From contig CANKYZ010000002.1 of NCBI GenBank assembly GCA_947488325.1, forward strand, positions 459,120-523,119: a stretch of DNA of 64,000 nucleotides, written 5' to 3'. The stretch's first letter is position 1. Every line of letters begins with the position of its first letter. Positions 18,101-26,934 of the stretch are shown in pieces. The DNA is from an uncultured Erythrobacter sp. (lineage in GTDB: Bacteria > Pseudomonadota > Alphaproteobacteria > Sphingomonadales > Sphingomonadaceae). The position numbers were made by a program, and so were the translations under genes. Under the pieces are notes generated by a model. It did no database searches, was not told the DNA's origin, and was given only the letters and a program-made list of their open reading frames with translations.

Positions 18101-18425
18101 CGATATCAACGACGACTTTTTCCACAGTGAGATCAGGCGCCGCAGGATCGCCGATTACCAGATTGCGCAGCACCTGCTGCTGGGGACCGATCGATTCAAT
18201 TTCGTACTCAGCCTCTATTCCATTCGCAGTGGTTTGTTCGTCGATCAAATTGCCCGCAATTTGTTCGCGGGTCAGCCAAATGACTGCAAATCCGACCAGA
18301 ATAATGATCAGCAAAGCAAGGCTGATGCGCCAGCGCCATTTGATCGGCCACATTCCGCGCATGGCATCATCAGCAGAAGCCGGCTGCTCAAGATGCGTTT
18401 CGCTGTAAGGTTCGGCCTCTGCCAT
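15108..18425 (-). CDS. ydbH: YdbH-family AsmA-like intermembrane lipid transport protein
   Basis: The 1105-residue protein has one N-terminal membrane anchor (WRISLALLIIILVGFAVIWL, about residues 35-54). A very long region of beta-strand-rich repeats follows, with motifs such as LRNLVIGDPAAPDL and IARIELTKPRLYGTFRDG. Near the end are YIGELTYEDLGAMSNYVF and GNLAGEIITRFNIDG, typical of the YdbH/AsmA-like C-terminal domain. YdbH, TamB and YhdP are partly redundant bridges for phospholipid movement to the outer membrane in E. coli. The start MAEAEPYSE at 18425 is preferred over longer readings. ynbE and ydbL follow. Confidence 0.9.
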   Translation of the reverse strand: MAEAEPYSETHLEQPASADDAMRGMWPIKWRWRISLALLIIILVGFAVIWLTREQIAGNLIDEQTTANGIEAEYEIESIGPQQQVLRNLVIGDPAAPDLTVEKVVVDIAYTLGVPEIARIELTKPRLYGTFRDGTFSLGALDPLLLAESDEPAALPEFDVTIIDGRAQIDSDYGMIGIKLEGEGSLNDDFEGILAATGSKLGVQDCSVNTATLYGDLTTSGGQPSFEGPVRLNGVDCADGNIKSADTQVRFTLTQDFSSLDGSINIESEEVLYAGLSLAELTANSDFTYGLTGDSEDDAGGLTLQHELLGIGIAGPNVELAKLSLDGDLRASNGFERVDWSARFDGEDAAIKLGQGGALSDARAAVSGTLLESLLGKFEEGLSRALKGGRLAGDLTLRMNEGTNSLIIPEARLRSASGETVLALSRLSYSSSDGDQAGAQRLSGNILTGGPDIPRINGRMEQVGSGDLALRLTMAEYRQGADSMAIPRMEVRQDQRGRVSFNGRLQAEGVIPGGSVRGLALPIEGTWSSASGLAVGQRCTELSLTGLTYSELTLQGRKFALCPANGGAMVRYDDAFNLSFATRDLELIGALSGTPASIAADRAVLSYPGPFELEGVEAVIGQPESALRLSIGDFQGGIGETIGGTFAESAVTMDIIPLNLTDLNGNWSFEDSVLRLSDSAFILTDRPDPEIDPKPRFEPLSAQAASLTLEDNRIQVDAGLRHAASGVLISNLSIGHDLSSGVGGADIDIPSLNFGDALQPADLTYLAKGTIALAEGTVQGSGRFDWSEDDVTSSGTFSTDNFDFATVFGPVRGVKGEIVFTDLINVTTAPSQVVEIASINTGIETLNGRIVYTLIDSETVRLEDGRWPLMGGEMVVQPTTIANGGRDGQNYVIELVGLDAAAFVAQAELTNLGVSGIFDGTLPVSFDALGNGSIKGGYLVSRPPGGNVSYIGELTYEDLGAMSNYVFQTLRSIDYSQMSVELNGNLAGEIITRFNIDGIRQGEGASKNFVTRKIAEIPIRFNINVRSENFFLLSTIARGLFDPSAFGDPIDQGLLTIEDGQILPRAPFQQPEPDFPPTPENSHETDDAQRRNEPAVQPPESEDLP

Positions 18426-18508
18426 TATTCTCTTCACTTGCGCGGATCGTCTGCCAAAGGCAATTAGGTCTTTTCGAAGTCCCCGGCAAAATTTGGGACG
18501 CAAAATCA

Positions 18509-19270
18509 GTGGTGGGGCCAAGATTGCCACAATCTGAAGACAATTTTAATTTTGGTGCAGGCGCTGTTTCTGGTGACGGGCAAGAATCCGATTCCGGAAA
18601 ATTGGCGGGTAAAGGGCATCGTGAACGGCTGCGGCAACGTCTGCTAAGGGGCGGCGCAGAGGCGCTGGCTGATTACGAAGTGCTCGAATACTTGCTGTTC
18701 GCAGCCATCAAACAGGGTGACACCAAACCTGTGGCGAAAGCGCTTATCGAACGGTTCGGCTCACTTGCCGGAGTTCTTAATGCGGATGCATCCGCGCTTC
18801 AGCGGGTCAAAGGTGTCGGCGAAACCAGCGCCGCTGCATTAAAGAGCGTCGCATTGGCGGCACGGCGCATGGCCCGCAACGAGATAAGCGCGAAACCCGT
18901 GCTTGGCAGTTGGCAATCACTGATCGACTACCTCTCGATCGATATGGCGCATCTGACGGTTGAGCGCGTCCGCGTGCTGTATCTCGATTCGAAAAACCGC
19001 CTGATCGACGATCACCACGCGGCTGAAGGGTCAATTGACGAGGCTGCGATCCATCCGCGCGAAGTAATCCGCAGGGCGATGGATCTGGGTGCATCGGCGC
19101 TGATCCTTGTCCACAACCACCCCAGCGGTAACCCCGAACCAAGCCGCGCGGACATCCAGATCACACAGCGCATTGCAGAAGCTGGACGTTTGCTGGGCGT
19201 GACGCTGCACGATCACGTTATTGTGGGGCGCGAGGGCCATGTCAGCCTGCGTGCAAAGGGTCTGATTTAG
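18509..19270 (+). CDS. radC: RadC/JAMM-domain protein
   Basis: The 253-residue product has an N-terminal helix-hairpin-helix region (LQRVKGVGETSAAALKSV). The C-terminal MPN/JAMM domain has the metal motif HNHPSGNPEPSRADIQITQ and the downstream DHVIVGREGHVSLRAKG. RadC is widely annotated as a DNA repair protein, but its actual role is unclear. The start is uncertain: GTG at 18509 or the next GTG are both possible, and the N-terminal 25 residues are poorly conserved-looking. It diverges from ydbH with an 83-base gap. Confidence 0.92.
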   Translation: MVGPRLPQSEDNFNFGAGAVSGDGQESDSGKLAGKGHRERLRQRLLRGGAEALADYEVLEYLLFAAIKQGDTKPVAKALIERFGSLAGVLNADASALQRVKGVGETSAAALKSVALAARRMARNEISAKPVLGSWQSLIDYLSIDMAHLTVERVRVLYLDSKNRLIDDHHAAEGSIDEAAIHPREVIRRAMDLGASALILVHNHPSGNPEPSRADIQITQRIAEAGRLLGVTLHDHVIVGREGHVSLRAKGLI

Positions 19271-19289
19271 GAAGTGTTACTCGCCGCTC

Positions 19290-21515
19290 TCAAACCTGCT
19301 TTTCGGTGATCAGCCTTACTCCTGCATGCTGTGCGAAGAAGTTCCATGTCCAGTTTATAACAACCGTTACCCGATTGCGCGCGCCGGTAAGGAAACCAAC
19401 ATGGACAACGCCCCACAGCCACCATGCGAGCGTGCCGGATAGTTTGAACGATCCGAAATCGGCCACTGCTGACTTACGGCCAATCGTCGCCAGGCTGCCT
19501 TGATGTTTATAGACAAAGTCGTCGGGACATTCTTTTTTGAGCAATTCTGCTTCGACGACGGTCGAAACATAGGCGCCCGCTTGCTTTGCTGCTGGCGCGA
19601 GGCCGGGAACCAGTTCGCCGTCCCACCCTTTGCTGCCAGCAGTATCGCCAATTGCAAAGATGCTAGGGATTGGCTCCCCGTCCGCGCCCAAAACGCGCAT
19701 TTTCCCATTGACCTGCACTCTACCAGAACGGTCAGTCGCCGCGCCGAGCCACTTTGCCGCAGGAGACGCAGCAACGCCTGCCGCCCATAGGACCGTTTCG
19801 GTTTCGACGATGGTGTCATCGCCAATCCGAACATGCGTTTCGGCGATTTCAGTCACTCGCCCACCGGTTCGAATTTCCACGCCCAGCGCTTCGAGCGATT
19901 CCATCGCCTTTACAGAAAGCTCTTCTGGGAAGGCTGGGAGAATGCGTGAACCAGATTGAACCAAAATCACCCGCGCGCTTGCCGGATCAATCGTTCGGAA
20001 CTCACGTTCAACGCTCACGCAGGCCAGTTCGGCAATCGCTCCAGCAAGCTCAACTCCGGTTGGGCCAGCGCCGACGATGACGAAGGTAAGCAAGCGATTA
20101 ATTCGTTCTGGGTCATCGCTGGCCTCAGCCTGTTCAAAGGCATTGAGAATTGAGCCACGCACTGCGACCCCATCTTCGACCGTCTTCAAACCAGGAGCAT
20201 ATGGTCCCCACTCATCGTGGCCAAAATAGCTATGTGTTGCGCCAGTCGCAATCACAAGCTTGTCAAAATTTAGTGTCGCGCCATCACCGTAGGTCACAGT
20301 TTTTGTGTCCGCGTCGATGCCGTGTACTTCTCCTTTTAACACGCGGACATTGCCATCAGCGCGAAACAGGCTGCGGATCGGAGCGGCAATGTCTGAAGGG
20401 TTTAGGGTCGCTGTCGCAATTTGATAAAGCAGCGGCTGGAACAGGTGGTAATTTCGTTTGTCGATCAGTGTGATACGCACCGGCAGCCGCTTAAGCTTTG
20501 CGACTGCTGCAAGCCCGCCAAACCCGGCCCCGACCACAACCACATGCGGCCAGCGATCGGGAATCTCGGAATATTCCCGGTCATACAGGATGTTCTTTTC
20601 CATCCACGCCAGAATTGCTCGATCCATGGAAAACACCCCTGCCCCGCGTGCTTCATAGACGGCGAGAAACAAGAACGGGAAGAACGTTACATTAGGGTGC
20701 GCGCCTGAAATCATGAAAGCAGCGATTAGGAAAAACAAGCCATAGGAAACGACAACCGCTCCAAACCCGGTAAAGAAGAACGCGGCAGAAATAATGGCAG
20801 CCCATTCAGGAAATCCTGAAAAAATCGTCACCGGCAACCAGGTCTGCACAGCAACGGAAGGTTCGATCCAACCGGCATAAACAAGCAGAGTTACGCCCAT
20901 CCAAATGCGTATTAAAGCCATCACCAATGGCGCAATATGCTCGCGCAGCCATTCCCACATTCGTATGACCGGCCCCGAAAGTGGAATTGCGCTGGCCTTT
21001 ACCCCCTCTGAAAGCACCCGATCGATCGATAATCCTGCGGGACCGTGGAACACATACCAAACCAGCATTGCAATTACGATCAGATTGGTGGTGGTGGGGA
21101 CATAGACCGCTTGGGCGACAATCGTCAGGGCCGCCATTGCAAATGCGGCGGGTCGGGTAAAGAAGCCCAAAATCAACAAGATCGGGCCAATAATCTCAAT
21201 CGCAAGCCCCGTGGTTGCAGCAGTCACCGGGTCCATCCAACTGACCGGATATTCATTAGTTGCCAGATATAACGCCGTGTCCCAATCTGCGGCCTTTACG
21301 AGACCAGAGCGAAGGAACCACAAACCAATAAAAAATCGTGTGACGAAATCGGTGACCGGCCAAAATGCCTCAGTGCCGTCCAGATACCATTTCGACCAGC
21401 TGCGCAAAGTGACCCTTACAAAGGGAGAGTAGCGTTCTTCCTGCATTATCTCAGAATTTGCTACTGGCGTTTGCGTCGGCGAGTTTGTTCCGCTCTTAAG
21501 CGATCCGCTGGTCAT
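19290..21515 (-). CDS. DoxX-like membrane domain fused to type II NADH dehydrogenase
   Basis: The 741-residue protein has two parts. Residues 1 to about 310 form a multi-helix membrane region with two DoxX-like modules (FIGLWFLRSGLVKA and the later LIRIWMGVTLLVYAGW). Residues 323-741 are an NDH-2-type flavoprotein with the FAD motif VVVVGAGFGGLAAVAKL, RNYHLFQPLLYQIAT, the NAD motif FVIVGAGPTGVELAGAIAE, and FAIGDTAGS. It ends in WWLWGVVHVGFLTG, a membrane-facing C-terminus. It should oxidise NADH and pass electrons to quinone without pumping protons. The fused membrane part probably anchors it or handles quinone. Standard NDH-2 is about 430 residues. Confidence 0.85.
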   Translation of the reverse strand: MTSGSLKSGTNSPTQTPVANSEIMQEERYSPFVRVTLRSWSKWYLDGTEAFWPVTDFVTRFFIGLWFLRSGLVKAADWDTALYLATNEYPVSWMDPVTAATTGLAIEIIGPILLILGFFTRPAAFAMAALTIVAQAVYVPTTTNLIVIAMLVWYVFHGPAGLSIDRVLSEGVKASAIPLSGPVIRMWEWLREHIAPLVMALIRIWMGVTLLVYAGWIEPSVAVQTWLPVTIFSGFPEWAAIISAAFFFTGFGAVVVSYGLFFLIAAFMISGAHPNVTFFPFLFLAVYEARGAGVFSMDRAILAWMEKNILYDREYSEIPDRWPHVVVVGAGFGGLAAVAKLKRLPVRITLIDKRNYHLFQPLLYQIATATLNPSDIAAPIRSLFRADGNVRVLKGEVHGIDADTKTVTYGDGATLNFDKLVIATGATHSYFGHDEWGPYAPGLKTVEDGVAVRGSILNAFEQAEASDDPERINRLLTFVIVGAGPTGVELAGAIAELACVSVEREFRTIDPASARVILVQSGSRILPAFPEELSVKAMESLEALGVEIRTGGRVTEIAETHVRIGDDTIVETETVLWAAGVAASPAAKWLGAATDRSGRVQVNGKMRVLGADGEPIPSIFAIGDTAGSKGWDGELVPGLAPAAKQAGAYVSTVVEAELLKKECPDDFVYKHQGSLATIGRKSAVADFGSFKLSGTLAWWLWGVVHVGFLTGARNRVTVVINWTWNFFAQHAGVRLITEKQV

Positions 21516-21734
21516 TAAGTTGTTTCTCCTGACAGGCTTATCACAAGACCCGCGCCAAGCCTCACTGGCGAGGCAAAATCCAAATGGGCGCTTCCCAACG
21601 CAGAATTCTCACCATGCACGTGGAAAGCCCCTCGCAAGTCCGATCCCTACCCTTGCCAAATATGCGGCTTGAGCATAGCCGCGACACAATCTTTATCCAA
21701 TCACTAATCCTCAGTTCCAGAAGGATCGCCAGCT

Positions 21735-23045
21735 ATGGTCCCCCGCTATTCCCGCCCCGCAATGTCCGCTTTGTGGGAACCCGAAGCCAAATTTCGAATC
21801 TGGTTCGAGATTGAAGCCCATGCCACGCAGAAATTGGGCGAGATGGGCGTTGTCCCACCTTCGGCAGGTAAGGCGCTGTGGGATTGGTGGGCGACCAACC
21901 CAAAAATTGATGTTGAAGCCATCGACGCTATCGAAGCCGTTACCAAACACGATGTCATCGCGTTCCTCACTTGGGTGGCAGAACAAGTCGGCGATGAAGC
22001 CCGTTTCATGCATCAAGGGATGACCAGTTCAGACGTGCTCGACACCACGCTTGCCGTTCAATTGGCGCGCGCGACTGACATCCTGCTCGAAGACATGGAC
22101 GCATTGCTGGCAGCGATCAAAATCCGCGCTGAAGAGCACAAATACACGCCTACAATAGGCCGCAGTCACGGTATCCATGCAGAGCCAGTGACATTCGGAT
22201 TAAAGCTCGCGCAGGCCTATGCCGAATTTGACCGGTCCCGCGAACGTTTGATCGCAGCACGCAAAGAAATCGCGACTTGCGCGGTATCTGGCGCTGTTGG
22301 GACATTCGCCAATATCGACCCCGAAGTCGAAACCTATGTCGCCGAAAAACTCGGTCTGACACCCGAACCGGTCAGCACGCAGGTGATCCCGCGCGACCGG
22401 CACGCAATGTATTTCTCCACGCTTGCCGTTATTGCCGGTTCGATTGAACGGCTCGCAGTGGAAGTCCGCCATTTGCAGCGCACCGAAGTGTTGGAGGCAG
22501 AGGAATATTTCTCTCCGGGACAAAAGGGCTCATCAGCCATGCCGCACAAGCGCAATCCGATCCTAACAGAAAACTTGACCGGTCAAGCCCGTATGATCCG
22601 TGGCTATGCAATGCCGGCATTGGAAAATGTCGCGCTGTGGCATGAACGGGATATCTCACACTCATCCGTTGAACGTTTCATTGGACCAGACGCGACGATC
22701 ACGCTCGATTTTGCATTGGCGCGCCTTACCGGAGTGGTTGAGAAGCTGCTGATTTATCCGAAGCGGATGCAAAGCAATCTCGATGCGATGGGCGGTCTGG
22801 TTCATTCGCAGCGCGTTCTGCTGGCGCTGACACAGGCTGGCGTGAGCCGCGAGGACGCGTATCGGCTGGTCCAACGCAATGCGATGAAGGTATGGAAATC
22901 GAATGGCGCAATGTCACTGCTCGAATTGCTTAAGGGCGATGAAGAAGTGAGCGCAGCATTGAACAATGCCGAACTGGAAGAGAAATTCGACCTCGAATAT
23001 CACTTCAAGCATGTCGACACGATTTTCCGGCGGGTCTTTGGATAA
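21735..23045 (+). CDS. purB: adenylosuccinate lyase
   Basis: PurB catalyses two fumarate-releasing steps, in IMP synthesis and in AMP synthesis from adenylosuccinate. The 436-residue product has the fumarase/aspartase superfamily signature SSAMPHKRNPILTENL and the TSSDVLDT and GRSHGIHAEPVTFGLKL segments carrying active-site residues. It starts MVPRYSRPAMSALWEPEAKF, which is characteristic. The length is normal. It is a single gene with lapA and pyrF downstream on the same strand. Confidence 0.96.
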   Translation: MVPRYSRPAMSALWEPEAKFRIWFEIEAHATQKLGEMGVVPPSAGKALWDWWATNPKIDVEAIDAIEAVTKHDVIAFLTWVAEQVGDEARFMHQGMTSSDVLDTTLAVQLARATDILLEDMDALLAAIKIRAEEHKYTPTIGRSHGIHAEPVTFGLKLAQAYAEFDRSRERLIAARKEIATCAVSGAVGTFANIDPEVETYVAEKLGLTPEPVSTQVIPRDRHAMYFSTLAVIAGSIERLAVEVRHLQRTEVLEAEEYFSPGQKGSSAMPHKRNPILTENLTGQARMIRGYAMPALENVALWHERDISHSSVERFIGPDATITLDFALARLTGVVEKLLIYPKRMQSNLDAMGGLVHSQRVLLALTQAGVSREDAYRLVQRNAMKVWKSNGAMSLLELLKGDEEVSAALNNAELEEKFDLEYHFKHVDTIFRRVFG

Positions 23046-23122
23046 GTCCATCCGGCTAGACTTAATGGCAAAATACCCTAGGATTCGGGCAATAGACCGC
23101 CACCAAAAGGGGTTGAACTAAA

Positions 23123-23548
23123 GTGCAGATCGTTCGCACAATCATATGGGTCATGATCCTGTTCGGGATGCTGACATTTTCCTTCTTCAACTGGGACACT
23201 GTCGAGGTGAACTTGTGGGAGAACCTTGTCCTCGAAACCAAGGTTCCGGTGCTGGTCATCGTCGCCTTCCTTTTGGGGCTGGTTCCGATGTGGCTCTATC
23301 ATCGCAGCGTGAAATGGAGCCTAGACCGCCGGGTCCGCAGTCTTGAAGCATCAATAAAATCCAATGCATTGGCGCATCGGCATAGCCCTGCAGCGAGCGA
23401 AGCTGCGCCCGGAACTTCTTCGGTACCTGTGGGCAAGCCTGTCGACAGTCCTGTTGATAACCCTGTCGATAGCCCGATCGAAACGGGGGCAAAAGCTGAG
23501 GACAGTTTGAACGTCACGCCTCGCCCGACCGGCGACAAGCCCGCATGA
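23123..23548 (+). CDS. LapA-domain (DUF1049) inner-membrane protein
   Basis: The 141-residue product, starting at GTG, has two membrane helices (IIWVMILFGMLTFSFF and VPVLVIVAFLLGLVPMWLY). A cytoplasmic coiled region and a low-complexity tail of PVDS/PVDN repeats follow. This is the LapA/DUF1049 family, which in E. coli works with LapB in regulating lipopolysaccharide synthesis. It overlaps pyrF by 4 bases (ATGA). Confidence 0.82.
   Translation: MQIVRTIIWVMILFGMLTFSFFNWDTVEVNLWENLVLETKVPVLVIVAFLLGLVPMWLYHRSVKWSLDRRVRSLEASIKSNALAHRHSPAASEAAPGTSSVPVGKPVDSPVDNPVDSPIETGAKAEDSLNVTPRPTGDKPA
23427..23486 (+). repeat. five imperfect 12-bp tandem repeats in the LapA-like gene
   Basis: Units CCTGTGGGCAAG, CCTGTCGACAGT, CCTGTTGATAAC, CCTGTCGATAGC and CCGATCGAAACG follow each other without gaps. 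They encode PVGK, PVDS, PVDN, PVDS and PIET. The repeat is in frame, so copy-number change would only alter tail length. Confidence 0.8.
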
Positions 23549-24219
23549 GCAACCCCATTTACCTTGCGCTTGATGTTCCCCAGATTGAGCCTGCCAAAGC
23601 GCTCATCAACAAGGTGAAGGCGCATATTGGCGGGGTGAAGTTAGGGCTAGAATTCTATTGCGCGCACGGCCCGCACGGCGTTCATGAAATCGCGCATATG
23701 GGCTTACCGATTTTTCTCGACCTCAAGTTCCACGACATCCCCAACACTGTCGCAGGCGCGATGCAGGCCGTGCATGTCTATGAACCCAAAATCGTCACTG
23801 TCCATGCAGCTGGTGGGCGGGCAATGATGGAAGATGCCAAGGCTGCTGCGGCAGAAGGTTGTAAGGTCGTGGCCGTCACGATGCTAACCAGTCTTGATGA
23901 AAACGACCTGAAGAGCACAGGCGTCGAAGGCACCCCTCACGATCATGTTATGCGGCTTGCCGAACTGGCGCATACATCCGGCCTCGATGGGATTGTGTGT
24001 TCGGGCCAAGAAGTCGGCCAAGTGCGCAAGCAGTGGAAAGACGGCTTTTTCGTCGTCCCCGGCCTGCGTCCAGCGGGCAGCCTAACCGGCGATCAGAAAC
24101 GCACAGTCACTCCGCGTCAGGCGCGCGATGATGGTGCTGGCGTGCTAGTGATTGGCCGCCCGATTAGCCGCGCCGATGATCCAGAAACTGCCGCAAGGGC
24201 GATAGAGGCAACGCTGTAA
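23545..24219 (+). CDS. pyrF: orotidine 5'-phosphate decarboxylase
   Basis: PyrF makes UMP from OMP in pyrimidine synthesis. The 224-residue TIM-barrel protein has the catalytic DLKFHDIPNTVAGA motif (Asp-Lys-Asp network), IYLALDVPQ at the start, VVPGLRPAGSLTGDQKR and VLVIGRPISRADDP at the phosphate site. The length fits. It overlaps the LapA-like gene by 4 bases and ends 10 bases from a convergent lipoprotein gene. Confidence 0.95.
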   Translation: MSNPIYLALDVPQIEPAKALINKVKAHIGGVKLGLEFYCAHGPHGVHEIAHMGLPIFLDLKFHDIPNTVAGAMQAVHVYEPKIVTVHAAGGRAMMEDAKAAAAEGCKVVAVTMLTSLDENDLKSTGVEGTPHDHVMRLAELAHTSGLDGIVCSGQEVGQVRKQWKDGFFVVPGLRPAGSLTGDQKRTVTPRQARDDGAGVLVIGRPISRADDPETAARAIEATL

Positions 24220-24228
24220 ATCCAGCGC

Positions 24229-24702
24229 TTACTCGGCCGGCCCAGCCTCGGCTTCAGGTTCGCTTTCGCCATCAGCTTCATCGCTGAAATTGGGCGAATC
24301 GACGTTCCAGCCAACCAATTTCATATCCGCACCATTGCCCTGATAGGTGAAGGTCTCAATTGCCTCGCCTTTTTCAAACATTGTCGTCATCGTCACCACT
24401 GTAAGGGTCGTGCCGTTTTCTGAATTGATGTTGATTGCTTTGCGCTGTGTAGTTTCGACCTTGCCCATCCGGTCCGTCACCAATTCGACCAATTCGACCA
24501 TCTGTGCCGGAGTGGTGACTTCGCGAAAATCATCGGCAGTGGTGCCGTAAAGTGCACGCGCATCACCGGAATTGTAGGTCGAATGAAATTTCGCAATGGA
24601 TTCCTCCGCGCCGTCTAGCTGGGCCATGGGATTGCAGGCGGATAAGAACAGGGCGGCCAATGCGGCGGTGAACAGTTTGATTGGCGAAGTGCTGGCTGAC
24701 AT
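24229..24702 (-). CDS. small lipoprotein, DUF4019-like
   Basis: The 157-residue product has a clear lipoprotein signal (LFTAALAALFLSAC, Cys at about residue 23). The mature domain starts AEESIAKFHSTYNSGDARALYGTT and includes MEKGEAIETF-like and DMKLVGWNVDSPNF stretches. This looks like an NTF2-like or DUF4019-type fold. The C-terminus is an acidic Glu/Ala/Pro tail. Its function is unknown. It lies divergent from trpF. Confidence 0.72.
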   Translation of the reverse strand: MSASTSPIKLFTAALAALFLSACNPMAQLDGAEESIAKFHSTYNSGDARALYGTTADDFREVTTPAQMVELVELVTDRMGKVETTQRKAININSENGTTLTVVTMTTMFEKGEAIETFTYQGNGADMKLVGWNVDSPNFSDEADGESEPEAEAGPAE

Positions 24703-24818
24703 GAATGACCCCTTTTAAAATTCACGCAATGGTCAGCGAAAATCAGCAGAAGAGCAAGCCCCTACAATCCATGAAACCAAGCCTTCCTTGAGGACAGATT
24801 GCACATTAGAAGCAACCG

Positions 24819-25469
24819 ATGCTTATCAAGATCTGCGGGCTTTCCTCCGCACAGACAATTGAAGCCGCCGCCAATGCTGGCGCAACGCATGTGGGGCTGG
24901 TGCATTTTGAACCAAGCCCGCGCCATTTGCGGCTGGACGATGCCGTGCGGCTGCGCGCAGGCGTTCCTTTCGGTGTGAAGACCGTCCTTCTGCTGGTCAA
25001 TGCCGATTCCGAAACCGCTAGCCGCGCAATTGATACGATAAAGCCCGATGTGATCCAATTCCACGGCAAAGAAACGCCTGAATGGGTCGGCGCAGTGCGC
25101 GAGAAATCTGGATTGGAAGCGTGGAAAGCCCTTGGCGTGCGAAGCGCAGAAACGCTTGATCAATCTGCTCAGTATGCAGGCGTAGTCGACCGGCTGTTAT
25201 TCGATGCACCGCCGCCTTCTGCGCAATCGGTGCTGCCGGGCGGCAATGGTGTTGGCTTTGATTGGAGTCTACTCGCCAGTCACCAACATCGCGTCCCATG
25301 GGGTCTCGCGGGCGGTCTAAACCCCGATAATGTCGCCGATGCGATCCAGGCCACGGGTGCGCCGCTGGTCGATGCCTCATCCGGCCTAGAAAGCGCGCCG
25401 GGTGTGAAGGACGTGGACAGGATCGCCGCTTTCTGTAAGGCCGCGCGCGCAGCAAGAGATTCCCAATGA
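24819..25469 (+). CDS. trpF: phosphoribosylanthranilate isomerase
   Basis: TrpF isomerises phosphoribosylanthranilate in tryptophan synthesis. The 216-residue TIM barrel starts [20 protein letters not shown], with the catalytic Cys in KICGL. It has [33 protein letters not shown] with the general-acid Asp, and [13 protein letters not shown] at the phosphate site. It opens a compact cluster, trpF-trpB-(small ORF)-trpA-accD-folC, and overlaps trpB by 4 bases. Confidence 0.95.
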   Translation: MLIKICGLSSAQTIEAAANAGATHVGLVHFEPSPRHLRLDDAVRLRAGVPFGVKTVLLLVNADSETASRAIDTIKPDVIQFHGKETPEWVGAVREKSGLEAWKALGVRSAETLDQSAQYAGVVDRLLFDAPPPSAQSVLPGGNGVGFDWSLLASHQHRVPWGLAGGLNPDNVADAIQATGAPLVDASSGLESAPGVKDVDRIAAFCKAARAARDSQ

Positions 25470-26695
25470 ACGACATCCCACTTAATTCCGGCCCTAATTC
25501 ATACCGCACACAGCCTGATGAACGCGGTCACTTCGGTGATTTTGGCGGGCGCTATGTCGCCGAAACATTGATGCCGCTGATCCTTGATCTGGAACGTGAA
25601 TATCGCGCAGCTCAGGCCGATCCCGCATTCACCGCGCAGTTCGACGATCTGCTGGAACACTATGTGGGCCGCCCTTCCCCGCTCTATTTTGCAGAGCGCC
25701 TGACCGAGGAGCTTGGGGGGGCGCAAGTTTGGTTCAAACGCGATGAATTGAACCACACCGGCGCGCATAAGATCAACAATTGTATCGGGCAGATATTGCT
25801 TGCGATGCGCATGGGTAAGACGCGCATTATTGCGGAAACCGGCGCAGGTCAGCACGGCGTTGCCACCGCGACCGTATGCGCGCGGTTTGGTCTGCCATGC
25901 GTGATCTATATGGGCGCAGAGGATGTGAAGCGGCAATCGCCCAATGTCTTCCGCATGAAGCTGCTCGGCGCAGAGGTTGTGCCTGTCACCAGCGGCGGCG
26001 CGACGCTGAAAGACGCCATGAACGAAGGGCTGCGCGATTGGGTCGCGAATGTGCACGACACATTCTACATCATCGGCACGGCAGCAGGCCCGCATCCCTA
26101 CCCCGAAATGGTCCGCAATTTCCAAAGCGTGATCGGCACCGAAGCGCGCGCGCAAATGCTTGACCGGGTGGGCCGCCTGCCCGATCTACTGGTCGCCTGC
26201 ATCGGCGGCGGATCGAACGCGCTGGGGCTGTTCCACCCGTTCCTTGACGATGCCGATGTGAAGATGCTTGGCGTCGAAGCAGCGGGGCATGGCCTCGATG
26301 GCGACGAACACGCGGCCAGCCTGCTGGGCGGCGCACCGGGCGTGCTCCACGGCAACAAGACCTACCTGCTGCAGGACGAAGACGGCCAGATCACCGAAGG
26401 CCACTCAATCAGCGCAGGCCTCGATTACCCCGGCATCGGCCCTGAACACGCATGGCTGAAAGAAAGCGGCCGAGTTGAATACACCGCCGTCACTGATGAT
26501 GAGGCTTTGGAAGGCTTCCAACTGCTGTGCCGCACCGAGGGGATCATCCCGGCACTCGAACCGTCACACGCTCTTGCAGCGGTTGCCGAGCGCGCCAAGG
26601 CAATGAGCGAAGATCAGATCATCCTGATGAATCTCTGCGGACGCGGCGACAAGGACATCTTCACCGTGGCCGAGAAGCTTGGAGTGGAGATGTGA
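25466..26695 (+). CDS. trpB: tryptophan synthase beta subunit
   Basis: TrpB condenses indole with serine using PLP. The 409-residue product shows [15 protein letters not shown] and the PLP lysine in [15 protein letters not shown]. It also has [19 protein letters not shown] and the phosphate-binding [15 protein letters not shown]. The length is normal for class 1 TrpB. It overlaps trpF (ATGA) and a small downstream membrane ORF (GTGA). Confidence 0.97.
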   Translation: MNDIPLNSGPNSYRTQPDERGHFGDFGGRYVAETLMPLILDLEREYRAAQADPAFTAQFDDLLEHYVGRPSPLYFAERLTEELGGAQVWFKRDELNHTGAHKINNCIGQILLAMRMGKTRIIAETGAGQHGVATATVCARFGLPCVIYMGAEDVKRQSPNVFRMKLLGAEVVPVTSGGATLKDAMNEGLRDWVANVHDTFYIIGTAAGPHPYPEMVRNFQSVIGTEARAQMLDRVGRLPDLLVACIGGGSNALGLFHPFLDDADVKMLGVEAAGHGLDGDEHAASLLGGAPGVLHGNKTYLLQDEDGQITEGHSISAGLDYPGIGPEHAWLKESGRVEYTAVTDDEALEGFQLLCRTEGIIPALEPSHALAAVAERAKAMSEDQIILMNLCGRGDKDIFTVAEKLGVEM

Positions 26696-26934
26696 AGCGC
26701 GATTGGCGGCTCGCAACTGCCTCTGCTTGCATTCCACTGAGTGCGGCGGGTTTTTGGGCGCAGGTACGAATTACGGTGAGAGAATTTGAGTTCGCGATGA
26801 ATGGTTGTCCACCCAACGTGTTTTGTACAGTCTATCGCCCTCTTTGGGAGAGCCTCCTCGCATTTGCTGCCTATCCAGCAGCGATATTGTCCTTCCTGCT
26901 TGTCTTTTGGACACTACTAAGAGCCAAAAATTGA
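26692..26934 (+). CDS. small two-helix membrane protein between trpB and trpA
   Basis: An 80-residue frame starts with GTG overlapping the trpB stop (GTGA) and ends in a TGA overlapping the likely TTG start of trpA (TTGA). It has a weak hydrophobic segment ([16 protein letters not shown]) and a strong one ([23 protein letters not shown]) that ends in positive residues (RAKN), with two Cys between them ([11 protein letters not shown]). I recognise no family. The overlaps on both sides argue that it is translated. It could still be a relic, because nothing but position and hydrophobicity supports it. Confidence 0.55.
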   Translation: MKRDWRLATASACIPLSAAGFWAQVRITVREFEFAMNGCPPNVFCTVYRPLWESLLAFAAYPAAILSFLLVFWTLLRAKN

